Origin: an uncultured Dialister sp.
GTDB taxonomy: Bacteria > Bacillota > Negativicutes > Veillonellales > Dialisteraceae
Length of the DNA: 64,000 nucleotides
NCBI GenBank assembly: GCA_900543165.1
Contig: UQQQ01000003.1
Span: 1 to 64,000, forward strand
Reading direction: 5' to 3'
Shown here: piece by piece, positions 46,906-54,821 of the stretch
How the letters are laid out: each line of letters starts with the position of its first letter
Numbering within the stretch: position 1 is the first letter of the stretch
Notes under the pieces: model-generated
The model's database searches: none
What the model was told of the DNA's origin: nothing
What the model saw: the letters and a program-made list of their open reading frames with translations, nothing else
Made by a program: the position numbers and the translations under genes

Positions 46906-48594
46906 ATGAAATCTAGCGAATGGTCGATTTCCTTTCTCCAGCAGCTCTTCTCGCTGACGAGCCGCTACTGGAGATCCGAAGAAAAGAAGAGTGCCTATGC
47001 CTATCTTTTTGGCATCGTGATCCTTACGATCGCAGCGGTCTACATGACACTGCTCCTGAACGACTGGTTCAATGAATTTTACAGCGCGCTGCAGAATTAC
47101 GATGCGGATGCGGTCTATCACGGGCTGATCCGTTTCACCGGGCTCGCCTTTGCACACATCGCCTTTGCGGTCTATGCGTACTATCTGCAGCAGCAGCTCG
47201 CGCTCCGCTGGCGGCGCTGGCTGACGGAGGAATACCTCGCCCGATGGACGGAGCGGGAGATGTACTACCGCATGGATATGTTCTCCAAGGAGGCGGACAA
47301 TCCGGATCAGCGAATTTCAGAAGACATCAATCTTTTCACGGCGCGCACGCTTTCTTTCATGTCGGGGCTTCTGAAGGCCATCACCACCATCGTCTGTTTT
47401 ATTTTCGTGCTGTGGCAGCTGTCGGAGCCGCTGCCCTTCACCGTGGGCGGCGAGACGTATCATATCTATGGCTATCTCGTGTGGACGGCGCTCATCTACT
47501 CCCTCATCGGCACGTGGATCACGCATCGGGTCGGGCATCGGCTTGTGGGGCTGAATTTTGTGCAGCAGAAGCTGGAAGCAGACTTCCGTTATGCCATGGT
47601 GCGGCTTCGCGAAACGGCGGAAAGTGTTGCTTTCTATGAGGGCGCGGCGCGCGAGCGGGGGATACTTTCTACCCGTTTTGGGAAGCTCATCGAGAATACG
47701 ATCTACATCATCAAGAAGCAGAAGCAGCTTTCTTGGCTCACCAATTCCTATGGGCAGATCGCGATCATTTTCCCCTTCGTCGTCGCGGCGCCCCGCTATC
47801 TTTCGAAGCATATTTCCTTAGGCGGGCTCATGCAGGTGGCGAACTGCTTCGGCAAGGTGCAGGAGTCGATGTCCTACTTCGTCGACGTGTACAGCTCGCT
47901 GGCGGAGTGGCAGTCCTGTGTGGATAGGCTGCTCACCTTCGATGCGCACATGGCGGACATCCGGGAAGAGACGGACCGCGCAGGGAAGATGGAGCGGCGC
48001 GAGGGGAAGGAGCTCCGTCTCTCGGATGTAGAAATCGATGTCCCCGGCGGCCGTGTGCTCTGCCGTCATCTGGATGCGGTCATCCATGCGGGGGAGAAGG
48101 TCATCATCAAGGGTCCTTCCGGTTCTGGGAAATCGACGCTCCTTCGCGTGCTCGCTGGTTTCTGGCCCTATGCGAAGGGCGAGATGATCCTGCCTCTCAA
48201 AAAGGAAACCATGTTCATCCCGCAGAAACCCTACATGCCGATGGGAACGCTCGCCGAAGCTGTCGCATATCCGGATATCGGGCTTTCGCGGAAGGAGTGG
48301 GAAGCGCTGCTTGCGTTCTCCGGGCTTTCCCACCTGATTCCGCTGCTGGACAGCGAAGGCGACTGGAGCCATATCCTCTCTCTGGGCGAGCAGCAGAAGC
48401 TCGCTTTTGCGCGCGTCTTCGCGAAGCGGCCCCGCTGGGTCTTCCTCGATGAAGCGACATCCGCGATGGATGAGGAGACCGAGAGTCGTCTCTACGGGCA
48501 TCTCGCCTCCCTCCCCGGCATCACCGTCGTCAGCGTGGGCCATCGCTCGACATTGGACAAGTGGCATGGGAGGGTGTGGGAGATAGGAGAGTGA
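46906..48594 (+). CDS. SbmA/BacA/YddA-like ABC transporter (fused permease and ATPase)
   Basis: A 562-residue half-transporter. An ABC_membrane_2 domain (about residues 1-330, six helices, with the family segment WRRWLTEEYLARWTEREMYY) is followed by an ATP-binding domain: Walker A GPSGSGKST (about 405-413), a Q-loop at MFIPQKPYMPMGTL, the ABC signature degenerate as LSLGEQQKLAFARV, Walker B WVFLDEATSAMD and the switch His in SVGHRST. Relatives import peptides (SbmA, BacA), cobalamin or very-long-chain acyl compounds. AAGGAG lies 6 nt before the ATG at 46906; the upstream open frame is repeats. It is monocistronic. Confidence 0.88.
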   Translation: MKSSEWSISFLQQLFSLTSRYWRSEEKKSAYAYLFGIVILTIAAVYMTLLLNDWFNEFYSALQNYDADAVYHGLIRFTGLAFAHIAFAVYAYYLQQQLALRWRRWLTEEYLARWTEREMYYRMDMFSKEADNPDQRISEDINLFTARTLSFMSGLLKAITTIVCFIFVLWQLSEPLPFTVGGETYHIYGYLVWTALIYSLIGTWITHRVGHRLVGLNFVQQKLEADFRYAMVRLRETAESVAFYEGAARERGILSTRFGKLIENTIYIIKKQKQLSWLTNSYGQIAIIFPFVVAAPRYLSKHISLGGLMQVANCFGKVQESMSYFVDVYSSLAEWQSCVDRLLTFDAHMADIREETDRAGKMERREGKELRLSDVEIDVPGGRVLCRHLDAVIHAGEKVIIKGPSGSGKSTLLRVLAGFWPYAKGEMILPLKKETMFIPQKPYMPMGTLAEAVAYPDIGLSRKEWEALLAFSGLSHLIPLLDSEGDWSHILSLGEQQKLAFARVFAKRPRWVFLDEATSAMDEETESRLYGHLASLPGITVVSVGHRSTLDKWHGRVWEIGE

Positions 48595-48915
48595 AGGTTC
48601 GGGGTTAGCCCGCGGGCGCCTCGCCCATGGATGGCGGTTGAAAGCTTTGCTCGAATGAAAAATGAGAAATGGTGGTGCGGCGCATAAAAATATGGAAGCG
48701 CCGCGAAGTATACATACTGGTGATGCCCGAAGGGCTCTTGATAGCAGGTTCCCTCGTATCGTCAGCCCCCTTGCGGGGAAGGTGCCCCGAAGGGGCGGAT
48801 AGGGCACAGGCGGTATGAAAGACAAATGAGGAAGAATGCCTCCCAGTCTCCCAGTCCCCTAGTCCCTAGTCACCAGTCACTAGCTACTAGCTACTCATCC
48901 CTGCTTTCAAACTTA
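48595..48915. repeat. Mosaic repeat island
   Basis: M6 (48598-48645), M5, M2 (48675-48735), M3 (48762-48825) and M1 (48838-48910). Confidence 0.7.
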
Positions 48916-48936
48916 GGGAAACGCTGAATGCAATGG
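48916..48936. mobile_element. MITE left-end remnant
   Basis: GGGAAACGCTGAAT after a TA (48914-48915) resembles the left inverted repeat of the MITE family (AGGAAACGCTGATT). Nothing further of the element follows. Confidence 0.35.
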
Positions 48937-48991
48937 GACAATAGGCAGCAGATTGGCTGCGCTTATTGTTAGTTATTCATCATTGTTAATC

Positions 48992-49021
48992 TTGACAATC
49001 TCCGGTCAACCTCTTTATACT
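48992..49021 (+). promoter_or_regulatory. Promoter of bioW
   Basis: TTGACA (48992-48997), 18-nt spacer, TATACT (49016-49021). Transcription would start near 49028, giving a leader of about 165 nt. Confidence 0.65.
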
Positions 49022-49068
49022 ATTAGTCATAAGCCGAAGCGGAGGCTTCGGCTATCTTTTTGAAATGA

Positions 49069-49101
49069 TAGTTAACTTCAAATGTCAATATATGTTGACA
49101 A
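49069..49101 (+). promoter_or_regulatory. Possible BirA (biotin repressor) operator in the bioW leader
   Basis: TAGTTAACT (49069-49077), 15 nt, TGTTGACAA (49093-49101). This imperfect dyad resembles the Firmicute BirA site TTGTTAACC-N14-16-GGTTAACAA. It lies downstream of the predicted start site, which is unusual, so either the promoter call or the operator call may be wrong. Confidence 0.4.
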
Positions 49102-49131
49102 ATAAAGAAGGCAAGAAGGGATCAGACGAAG

Positions 49132-49178
49132 AGACTGGAAGACATCTGAAGTCAAACGTCTTCCAGTCTCCATTTTTC
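49132..49178 (+). terminator. Hairpin with U-rich tail in the bioW leader (possible attenuator)
   Basis: GAGACTGGAAGAC pairs with GTCTTCCAGTCTC (13 bp), followed by CATTTTT, immediately before the bioW ribosome binding site. Its arms resemble M1-type words, so it may be repeat-derived. Confidence 0.5.
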
Positions 49179-49194
49179 CAAAGGAGTGACACCA

Positions 49195-49953
49195 TTGTTG
49201 TACAGTGTAAAGATGCGTTCGAGCCTTGGCGGCTCACATGGCGTGGGGGGACGCCATATTTCCGGAGCCGAAAGGATCGTGCCCGAGGATGGACTCGAGG
49301 AGCAGGTGATCGCCATGCTGCGCCGTGCGAGGATGCACGAGCGCGGGCGAGCCGATTTCATTCAGGTGAAAGTGGAAGAGATCAAAGAGAAAGACATCAT
49401 GACCTGCCCGCTGATCCCGATGTACCAGATGAATACCGTAACGAAGGACGAGGGGCGGCAGGCTGCGAGGAAGGAGCTTCTCCGCATCGGTGTCAGCAAG
49501 ACCGCGGTAGAGAGTGCCTTCCGTGAGCTGGAATCTTTGACTGACAGCATGCGCGGGGCGATCGTGATGGATGCGGTGACGGGCGAGCGTCTCGATGACC
49601 GCGCCGAGCGCGGTGTGCGCTGCAGCAACATGGACTGCGAAGATACGGCGCTCTATGAAGCGCGCATGGCAGAAAAAGGGCTCGGCGGAGATCATCCGCG
49701 CGAAGCCCTCGTCCTCGCCTCGAAGGTGGCCTATGGCCCCGGCACGGTCGCCGAGCTCTGCTGGTCGGATGATCCGGACTATGTGACAGGCTATGTGGGC
49801 TCCAAAAAATTCGGCTATGGACGTATCACTGTCATGAAGGACATGGGGGATCCCGTAGGCGGCCGTGTCTTCTTCGTCGAGCACGGCACCGATGCGGCGG
49901 AGTATGACGACTATATGCAGAATCAGGTCGTGCTTGTGCGGATGGGAGAGTAG
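49195..49953 (+). CDS. bioW: 6-carboxyhexanoate-CoA ligase (pimeloyl-CoA synthetase)
   Basis: A 252-residue cytoplasmic enzyme. It activates pimelate with CoA and ATP to pimeloyl-CoA, the precursor used by BioF. The sequence is BioW-like throughout: YSVKMRSSLGGSHGVGGRHISGAER at the N-terminus, RGVRCSNMDCED and YGPGTVAELCWSDDPDYVTGYV in the second half, and GRVFFVEHGTD near the end. The start is probably TTG at 49195 (AAAGGAG 8 nt upstream); a GTG at 49186 overlaps the binding site. It pairs functionally with bioF 630 bp downstream. bioA, bioD and bioB are absent from the window. The TAG stop begins an M1 array. Confidence 0.9.
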   Translation: MLYSVKMRSSLGGSHGVGGRHISGAERIVPEDGLEEQVIAMLRRARMHERGRADFIQVKVEEIKEKDIMTCPLIPMYQMNTVTKDEGRQAARKELLRIGVSKTAVESAFRELESLTDSMRGAIVMDAVTGERLDDRAERGVRCSNMDCEDTALYEARMAEKGLGGDHPREALVLASKVAYGPGTVAELCWSDDPDYVTGYVGSKKFGYGRITVMKDMGDPVGGRVFFVEHGTDAAEYDDYMQNQVVLVRMGE

Positions 49954-50245
49954 GGACTGGTGGCTAAGAGATTAGGAGATTAGGAGACTAAGAGACATCA
50001 GACTCTCGTATCGTCATTTCGAGCGTAAGCGAGAAATCTTCCTTGCAGACCGAAAAACGAAGGATGTGTGAAAGTAGAAATACGTAGCACAAAGGCGTCG
50101 TTTCCCTGCAGTGCCCATGTGATACTGACGCAGTGCAAGAAAGACCCTCGGCTGCGCTTTCGATGACGACGGCGCGAAGCGCTATCAAAATTCCGCGGCG
50201 CTTAGATCCTTCGACTCAGTTCTCCTATTTCAGATAAGCCATTAT
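49954..50245. repeat. Mosaic repeat island interrupted by a MITE
   Basis: M1 (49950-50000), M4 (50005-50052) and its variant GATCCTTCGACTCAGTTCTC with CAGATAAGCC (50206-50240), in which the MITE at 50249 is inserted. Confidence 0.75.
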
Positions 50246-50248
50246 TTA

Positions 50249-50409
50249 AGGAAACGCTGATTCAATCGCAGAGTCAGCTTCCACAAGAATTTTTATACAT
50301 AGCTTCGTCATAACCTTCCTTAAATAGCTCGCTATTCGCGTCAGGTTATTCCTTGCTATGCCTAAAAATTCAAGAGTAAAATCTGACAATGATTTAATCA
50401 GTGTTTCCT
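50249..50409. mobile_element. MITE copy 1, 161 bp, complete
   Basis: Terminal inverted repeats AGGAAACGCTGATT / AATCAGTGTTTCCT, flanked by TA duplications (50247-50248 and 50410-50411). The inside is an imperfect palindrome with no ORF. The same M4-variant repeat without the element exists at 29904-29945 (CAGATAAGCC, T-run, AACATACGACG), which is a natural empty site with one TA. This fits transposition by an IS630/Tc1-type enzyme supplied elsewhere in the genome. Confidence 0.85.
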
Positions 50410-50575
50410 TAACATACGACGTTTTTCTCCGTTCAGGATGACGAAATGCGCCGTACCACCCCGCTGAACCTATAGAACCCTTTGAACCTATAGAACCTAT
50501 AGAACCCGCTCCCCCTCTTTTGCAAACAATCAAAGAGCGCCCTGCCCGCGGGCTAATCCTGAACCCATTTTTAGT
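50410..50575. repeat. Right half of the interrupted M4 variant, then M6
   Basis: CATACGACGTTTTTCTCC ending CAGGATGACGAAATGCGCCG, then several GAACCTATAGAACC words and M6 up to the bioF ribosome binding site. Confidence 0.65.
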
Positions 50576-50586
50576 GAGGTATACCC

Positions 50587-51744
50587 ATGAAACTACAAGA
50601 CATTCCATCAGCACTGTCCGCCATTGCGGACGAAGGCCGTTTCCGGCGGGTCGAAGACCTGCGGATGGTGACGGCATCCCGCGGCATGAGGCGGGACGGG
50701 AAGGAATACATCGTATTCAATTCCAATGACTATCTGGGCATGACCCATGAAAGCGAAGTCATGGCGGCCGCGCGGCGCGCTGTGATCTATGGCACCGGTT
50801 CGGGCGGTGCGCGGCTGACCTCGGGCGCTGTTTTCGAACTCTCCGAGCTGGAGAAGGCGCTCGCGGCTTTCAAGCACGCAGAAGATGCGGTGATCTTCAA
50901 TACAGGCTATATGACGAACCTCGGCGTCCTGTATGCGCTTGCCGGCAAGGGCGACGTGATTTTTTCCGATGCGTTGAATCATGCGAGCATCGTGGATGGC
51001 TGCCGGATTTCCAAAGCGAAGGTCGTCGTCTATGCGCACTCCGATATGGAGGACCTCACCCGGCTTCTGGCCGAGACGCCCTGCGAAGGACAGCGCTTCA
51101 TCGTGACCGATGGCGTTTTTTCCATGGACGGCGACATCTGCCCGTTGCCGGCGCTGCTTTCTTTGAAAAAGAAATACGAGGCCTGCCTCATCGTCGATGA
51201 TGCACACGGCGTGGGTGTCATCGGCGACACCGGACGCGGCACGGCAGAGTACTATCACGAGAGCGGCATCGACATCCAAGTGGGGACGCTCTCCAAGTCG
51301 CTCGGCGCCGAGGGCGGCTACGCGGCGGCTTCGAAGGAGATCACGGACTATCTCAGGAATGCCTCCCGCCCCTTCATCTTCTCCACCTCGATCTCTGCCG
51401 TGACAGGAGCGAGTGCGCTGGCTGCGCTTCGACTTCTGGAGGGAAATCCTTCTCTCTACATGGGACGGCTCCGCTTCAATACCGCTTACATGAAAGCGAA
51501 GCTCTCAGAAGCCGGCATCCCCGTTCTTCCGGGCGATACGTCCATCATTCCGATCGTCATCGGTGATGAGAAGCGGACGCTCGCTTATGCAGAGGCCTGC
51601 CGCGAAGACGGCATCCTTCTCTCTGCCATTCGCCCGCCGACGGTACCCGCCGGTACGAGCCGCATCCGCCTCACCGTCACCGCCGCGCACACGAAAGATG
51701 AACTCGACCGCGCGGCGGAAGTGATGAAGAGGCATTGGAGGTAG
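50587..51744 (+). CDS. bioF: 8-amino-7-oxononanoate synthase / 2-amino-3-ketobutyrate CoA ligase family
   Basis: A 385-residue PLP enzyme of the alpha-oxoamine synthase family. It should condense pimeloyl-CoA with alanine to 8-amino-7-oxononanoate. Diagnostic segments are FNSNDYLGMT (about residues 44-53), GTGSGGARLTSG, DALNHASIVDGCRISKA, LIVDDAHGVGVIGDTGRGT and the PLP lysine K237 in GTLSKSLGAEGGY. Proximity to bioW supports BioF over the related threonine-pathway Kbl. GTGAGG precedes the ATG by about 10 nt. The two genes face the same way but are separated by repeats and a MITE. Confidence 0.88.
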   Translation: MKLQDIPSALSAIADEGRFRRVEDLRMVTASRGMRRDGKEYIVFNSNDYLGMTHESEVMAAARRAVIYGTGSGGARLTSGAVFELSELEKALAAFKHAEDAVIFNTGYMTNLGVLYALAGKGDVIFSDALNHASIVDGCRISKAKVVVYAHSDMEDLTRLLAETPCEGQRFIVTDGVFSMDGDICPLPALLSLKKKYEACLIVDDAHGVGVIGDTGRGTAEYYHESGIDIQVGTLSKSLGAEGGYAAASKEITDYLRNASRPFIFSTSISAVTGASALAALRLLEGNPSLYMGRLRFNTAYMKAKLSEAGIPVLPGDTSIIPIVIGDEKRTLAYAEACREDGILLSAIRPPTVPAGTSRIRLTVTAAHTKDELDRAAEVMKRHWR

Positions 51745-51800
51745 AAAGGGTTCAGGTTGGCGGGTTCAGGGTGGGGTTACGCCAATTAGAAATGAGAAAT
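51745..51800. repeat. M6 and M5 repeats after bioF
   Basis: GGGTTCAGGTTGGCGGGTTCA and CCAATTAGAAATGAGAAAT; the M5 word is the insertion site of MITE copy 2. Confidence 0.65.
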
Positions 51801-51802
51801 TG

Positions 51803-51963
51803 GGGAAACGCTGATTAAATCGCAGAGTCAGATTCTACAAGAATTTTTATACATAGCTTCGTCATAGCCTTCCTTAAATAGCTCGCTATTCGCGTCAGGT
51901 TATTCCTCGCTATGCATAAAAATTCAAGAGTAAAATCTGACAACGATTTAATCAGTGTTTCCT
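51803..51963. mobile_element. MITE copy 2, 161 bp, complete
   Basis: The same length and sequence layout as the element at 50249, with inverted repeats GGGAAACGCTGATT / AATCAGTGTTTCCT. It sits in an M5 word (AAAT-TA-GAAATG); the right TA is intact (51964-51965), the left has become TG (51801-51802). Confidence 0.85.
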
Positions 51964-51965
51964 TA

Positions 51966-52335
51966 GAAATGCGAAATGAAGGTGGCGGCTTCGCCGCAAG
52001 TATATATGGGGCGATGCCTGAAGGCTTTATGAGCGGATGCTATTCTCGTATCGTCAGCCTTCCCCTCTAGGGGAAGGTGCCCCGAAGGGGCGGATAGGGT
52101 GACTATGGTATGAAAAACAGATGAGAAAAGCGGAGGGGTGCGCGGCACATACGGGAAAAACGTGCGCCTCTGACCGCGAATGACAAAGCTTTCTCGCTTC
52201 GCCCGAAATGACGATGCGGGAGTCTCCCCGTCTCTTAATCTCCTAGTCACCAGTCACTAGTCCCTGGCTACTCATCCCTGTTTTCAAACTTAGCCCCAGA
52301 GGCTAACCCTGAACCCGCTATCCCCGTCCACCCAT
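51966..52335. repeat. Mosaic repeat island
   Basis: M5, M2 (51980-52022), M3 (52055-52108), M4 (52180-52215), M1 (52222-52285) and M6. Confidence 0.7.
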
Positions 52336-52354
52336 TTTCAAAAAGGAGAAAATC

Positions 52355-52858
52355 ATGCAAAATGAAAAGGCCATCAGCGCCACCAGTGAAAGAAAACTCA
52401 TCATCGACTGCTGTGAGACTGCGCTCCTTGCAGTCCTGATCGCCGTATCCGGTACCTTCCGCATCCCTGGCATCGTGCCCGGGACGGAGTTCCAGCTCTC
52501 CGCACCGATCGCCGTCGCGATCTGCGGTGTCTTCGGCTTCAAGAAATATATCACGGCGGGGATCCTCGCTTCGCTCATCGGGCTCTCACTCGGGACAGCG
52601 ACGCTCCTCAATGTGGCGATCCAGATGTCCTTCCGCTTGGGCGTCGGTGCGCTTTGGCTTGTGACCGGGTCAAACAAACTCTTCTACATCATTTCCGGCC
52701 CCATTGGCACAGCGCTCGCGCGCGTGGTGATGTACTTCCTCCTTGGCAAGGGCCTCACCTTGATGCTCATCGCCGCAGCACCCGGTATGGCTTTCACCGC
52801 CGCGACCGCGTGGATCTTTGCGAAGGTATTCAAGCGCTGCCGGATCAGCGGTGAATGA
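52355..52858 (+). CDS. Small multi-pass membrane protein, possible ECF-type substrate component
   Basis: A 167-residue inner-membrane protein with about five hydrophobic helices (LLAVLIAVSGTFRIPG, APIAVAICGVFGF, ITAGILASLIGLSLG, LFYIISGPIGTALARVVMYFL, LIAAAPGMAFTAATAWIF). AAAAAGGAG lies 6 nt before the ATG. Size and topology resemble an ECF S component, but no BioY motif is seen and no ECF A or T gene is adjacent. Its position after bioW and bioF suggests, weakly, a role in pimelate or biotin uptake. Otherwise unrecognised. Confidence 0.65.
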   Translation: MQNEKAISATSERKLIIDCCETALLAVLIAVSGTFRIPGIVPGTEFQLSAPIAVAICGVFGFKKYITAGILASLIGLSLGTATLLNVAIQMSFRLGVGALWLVTGSNKLFYIISGPIGTALARVVMYFLLGKGLTLMLIAAAPGMAFTAATAWIFAKVFKRCRISGE

Positions 52859-52905
52859 GAGCAGAGATTAGTGACTGGTGACTGGTAGCTAGTGACTGGG
52901 GATTA

Positions 52906-52950
52906 AGGAAACGCGGATTCAATCGAACAACGATTGAATCCGTGTTTCCT
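52906..52950. mobile_element. Minimal MITE copy, 45 bp palindrome
   Basis: AGGAAACGCGGATTCAATCG meets its inverted copy (CGATTGAATCCGTGTTTCCT) with only five bases between. It is flanked by TA (52904-52905 and 52951-52952) inside an M1 word (GGGATTAG). It is an internally deleted derivative of the 161-bp elements. Confidence 0.75.
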
Positions 52951-52952
52951 TA

Positions 52953-53040
52953 GAATTAGAGACTAGGAGACATCAGACGGTCAGACATTTATTTCTAATC
53001 CCTAATCCCCCGTCCCCCGTCCCTGGTCACTATATTCCCC
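52953..53040. repeat. Heptamer array (M1)
   Basis: Words AGACTAGGAG, CTAATCC, CCGTCCC and TGGTCAC up to the promoter at 53053. Confidence 0.6.
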
Positions 53041-53052
53041 TCATAAATCTCC

Positions 53053-53081
53053 TTGACAAGCCTGTTCGTATAGAGTATTCT
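53053..53081 (+). promoter_or_regulatory. Consensus promoter of a candidate non-coding RNA
   Basis: TTGACA (53053-53058), 17-nt spacer, TATTCT (53076-53081). No start codon with a ribosome binding site follows. Confidence 0.7.
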
Positions 53082-53087
53082 TTTGGT

Positions 53088-53270
53088 CGTAGAGAAAGGG
53101 CGGAGCAGTATCCCCGGGAGCTGTATCCGAAAAAGCCCTGACGCCGCACGACAAGTATCGCTTGGATTGTCACTGACCGAGACGAATGTACAAGAGCTGC
53201 ATCCTCTTGGGATGCCTTTTTTATGGCTGCACGCAAAGAGCCGCATTCCTTTTGGAGTGCGGCTTTTTTT
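53088..53270 (+). ncRNA. Candidate structured non-coding RNA with two tandem terminators
   Basis: From the promoter a unique, GC-rich segment of about 110 nt runs to terminator 1 (GCATCC / GGATGC, 53199-53215, then T7). Terminator 2 follows (AGCCGCATTCC / GGAGTGCGGCT, 53239-53264, then T7). CAAGAG (53191) can instead pair with CTCTTG (53204), opening terminator 1, so the RNA might be a regulatory leader. AGGGC (53096) can pair with GCCCT near 53136. I cannot match it to a named riboswitch or housekeeping RNA. The next gene, an aromatic amino acid permease, starts 300 nt further on, beyond repeats. Confidence 0.5.
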
Positions 53271-53271
53271 A

Positions 53272-53354
53272 TAATTAGGAATGAGGAATTAGGAGGAATG
53301 AGGAATTAGGAATGGTGGTACGGCGCATCATCATATGAAGGCGCCGAAGTTTTA
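53272..53354. repeat. M5 and M2 repeats
   Basis: GAATTAGGAATGAGGAATTAG words, then GGTACGGCGCATCATCATAT. Confidence 0.6.
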
Positions 53355-53427
53355 AAGAAATACTGATTTCTCGCCATGTATAAAACTTCAAGAGTAAAAT
53401 CTGATAACGATTTAATCAGTGTTTCCT
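53355..53427. mobile_element. Internally deleted MITE copy, 73 bp
   Basis: AAGAAATACTGATT at the left and AATCAGTGTTTCCT at the right, with the right third of the full element between. Flanked by TA at 53353-53354 and 53428-53429. Confidence 0.7.
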
Positions 53428-53576
53428 TAAGAAAATATCCATTGCTTTTGGCATCGCCCGGTTTTATATTCGCGACGCTTCTAAATTTTATGCGTCGCAC
53501 CTTCATTCCTCATTCCTAATTTATGCCATTCGGCATGGATGACAAATGATGCGTTCTTTTTTGAAAGGAAATCCTC

Positions 53577-54821
53577 ATGTTTTACATTGAAAGCGCTGCA
53601 CCGGTGAAGAGCCAGGCAGCAGCCAGCGGACTCAAAACGAGCCGCCTCACCTTCTGTGAAGCGGCGATGATGATCGTCGGATCCACCATCGGATCCGGTG
53701 TATTAGGACTTGCGTATGCTTCGCGGAGAGCGGGCTGGCCGGTGCTTGTCATCTGGCTTGCCGTGGCGGCTTTGATCTCTGCGGTTTCTATGCTCTATGT
53801 CGCCGAGGCATCGCTTAGGACACGCCTGCCCCTGCAGCTCTCGGGGCTTGCCGAGAAGTATATCGGCAAAGCCGGCTCTTGGCTTCTCTTCTTCGCGGTG
53901 GGGGCGACGAGCTTTTGCAGCCTCATCGCCTATACGAATGGCTGCGGGAAAATCCTTGCAGACCTTCTGGGGATTTCCTTCGAGGCGGGGAGTCTGCTCT
54001 TCATCCTGCCTGCGGTCGGCGTCATCTGGTTCGGCCTCAAGGCGACGGGCGTCGCGGAGAAATTCATCAGCAGCGGCATGATCGCGATGCTTCTCGTGCT
54101 GGCTGGCGCTTCTTTCCTCTCTTCACGCGTGCCGGTGGGGGATATCCTCTACGCGGACTGGACGTATGCGATGCCGATCTTCAATATCACGGTCTTCTGC
54201 TATGCGGTGCAGTACATGGTGCCGGAAGTCGCGCGCGGCTTTGCGCACCAGCCGGGGAAACTCGTGCCGTCGATCCTCGCGGGCTTTGTGATTTCCTTCG
54301 TGATCCTTGCGATCGTTCCGCTCTCTGTCTTCCTGATGCTGCCGCTCTCAGAAATCACTGAGGTCGCGTCGCTCTCCTGGGGCCGGGCGCTTTCGCATCC
54401 GATCTTTTACCTGCTGGTGAATGTATTCGCCTTCTGCGCGATGCTGACATCCTTCTGGGTCATTTCGGAAAGTTTCTTGACGAACATGGTCGACCAGTTC
54501 AAGCTGAAGGATGAATTCCATGTCCCGACCAGGATCGCGATGCTCGCCTTCATCGTCCTTCCGCCATTCCTTCTTGCCTTCTTCGGCGCGGTGAGCTTCG
54601 TGAATGCCATCTTCTTCGCGGGGACGTTCGGCGGCATCATCATGTCCATCCTCCCCGTCTTCATGCTGCGGGGAGCCAGGAAATCGGGAGATATGGATCC
54701 CGTCTGGACCTGCGGCTGGATCGCCGCCCGTCCGATCCAGCACCTCCTCATCGTCATCTTCTCCGCGGCCGGTCTTTACGCGCTGGCCAGCATGGCAGGG
54801 ATGCTTCCGGCGGGATGGTAG
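53577..54821 (+). CDS. Aromatic amino acid permease (HAAAP family, Mtr/TyrP-like)
   Basis: A 414-residue inner-membrane symporter with about eleven helices. The N-terminal signature MMIVGSTIGSGVLGLAYASRRAG (about residues 31-53) holds the unwound helix 1 typical of the APC fold. TVFCYAVQYMVPEVARGF and GAVSFVNAIFFAGTFGGIIM fit the tryptophan/tyrosine permease family. The substrate could be tryptophan, tyrosine or phenylalanine. GAAAGGA lies 7 nt before the ATG. It may be under the control of the structured RNA 300 nt upstream, although repeats and a MITE separate them. The DAHP synthase/tyrA/aroB genes 5 kb downstream act in the same metabolic area. Confidence 0.83.
   Translation: MFYIESAAPVKSQAAASGLKTSRLTFCEAAMMIVGSTIGSGVLGLAYASRRAGWPVLVIWLAVAALISAVSMLYVAEASLRTRLPLQLSGLAEKYIGKAGSWLLFFAVGATSFCSLIAYTNGCGKILADLLGISFEAGSLLFILPAVGVIWFGLKATGVAEKFISSGMIAMLLVLAGASFLSSRVPVGDILYADWTYAMPIFNITVFCYAVQYMVPEVARGFAHQPGKLVPSILAGFVISFVILAIVPLSVFLMLPLSEITEVASLSWGRALSHPIFYLLVNVFAFCAMLTSFWVISESFLTNMVDQFKLKDEFHVPTRIAMLAFIVLPPFLLAFFGAVSFVNAIFFAGTFGGIIMSILPVFMLRGARKSGDMDPVWTCGWIAARPIQHLLIVIFSAAGLYALASMAGMLPAGW

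Noticed and set aside
48984..49012. Second BirA-like dyad overlapping the bioW -35
   Set aside because: TTGTTAATC and GGTCAACCT have only 12 bases between them and several mismatches; known sites need 14-16.
50249..50409. A transposase-encoding insertion sequence
   Set aside because: The element is 161 bp with no open frame; it can only be a non-autonomous MITE.
53088..53220. T-box for the aromatic amino acid permease
   Set aside because: The conserved GGGTGG(T)ACGCG element is absent from this leader.
53083..53274. Small protein of 63 codons in the candidate RNA
   Set aside because: It has a TTG start without ribosome binding site, no protein-like features, and it spans both terminators.
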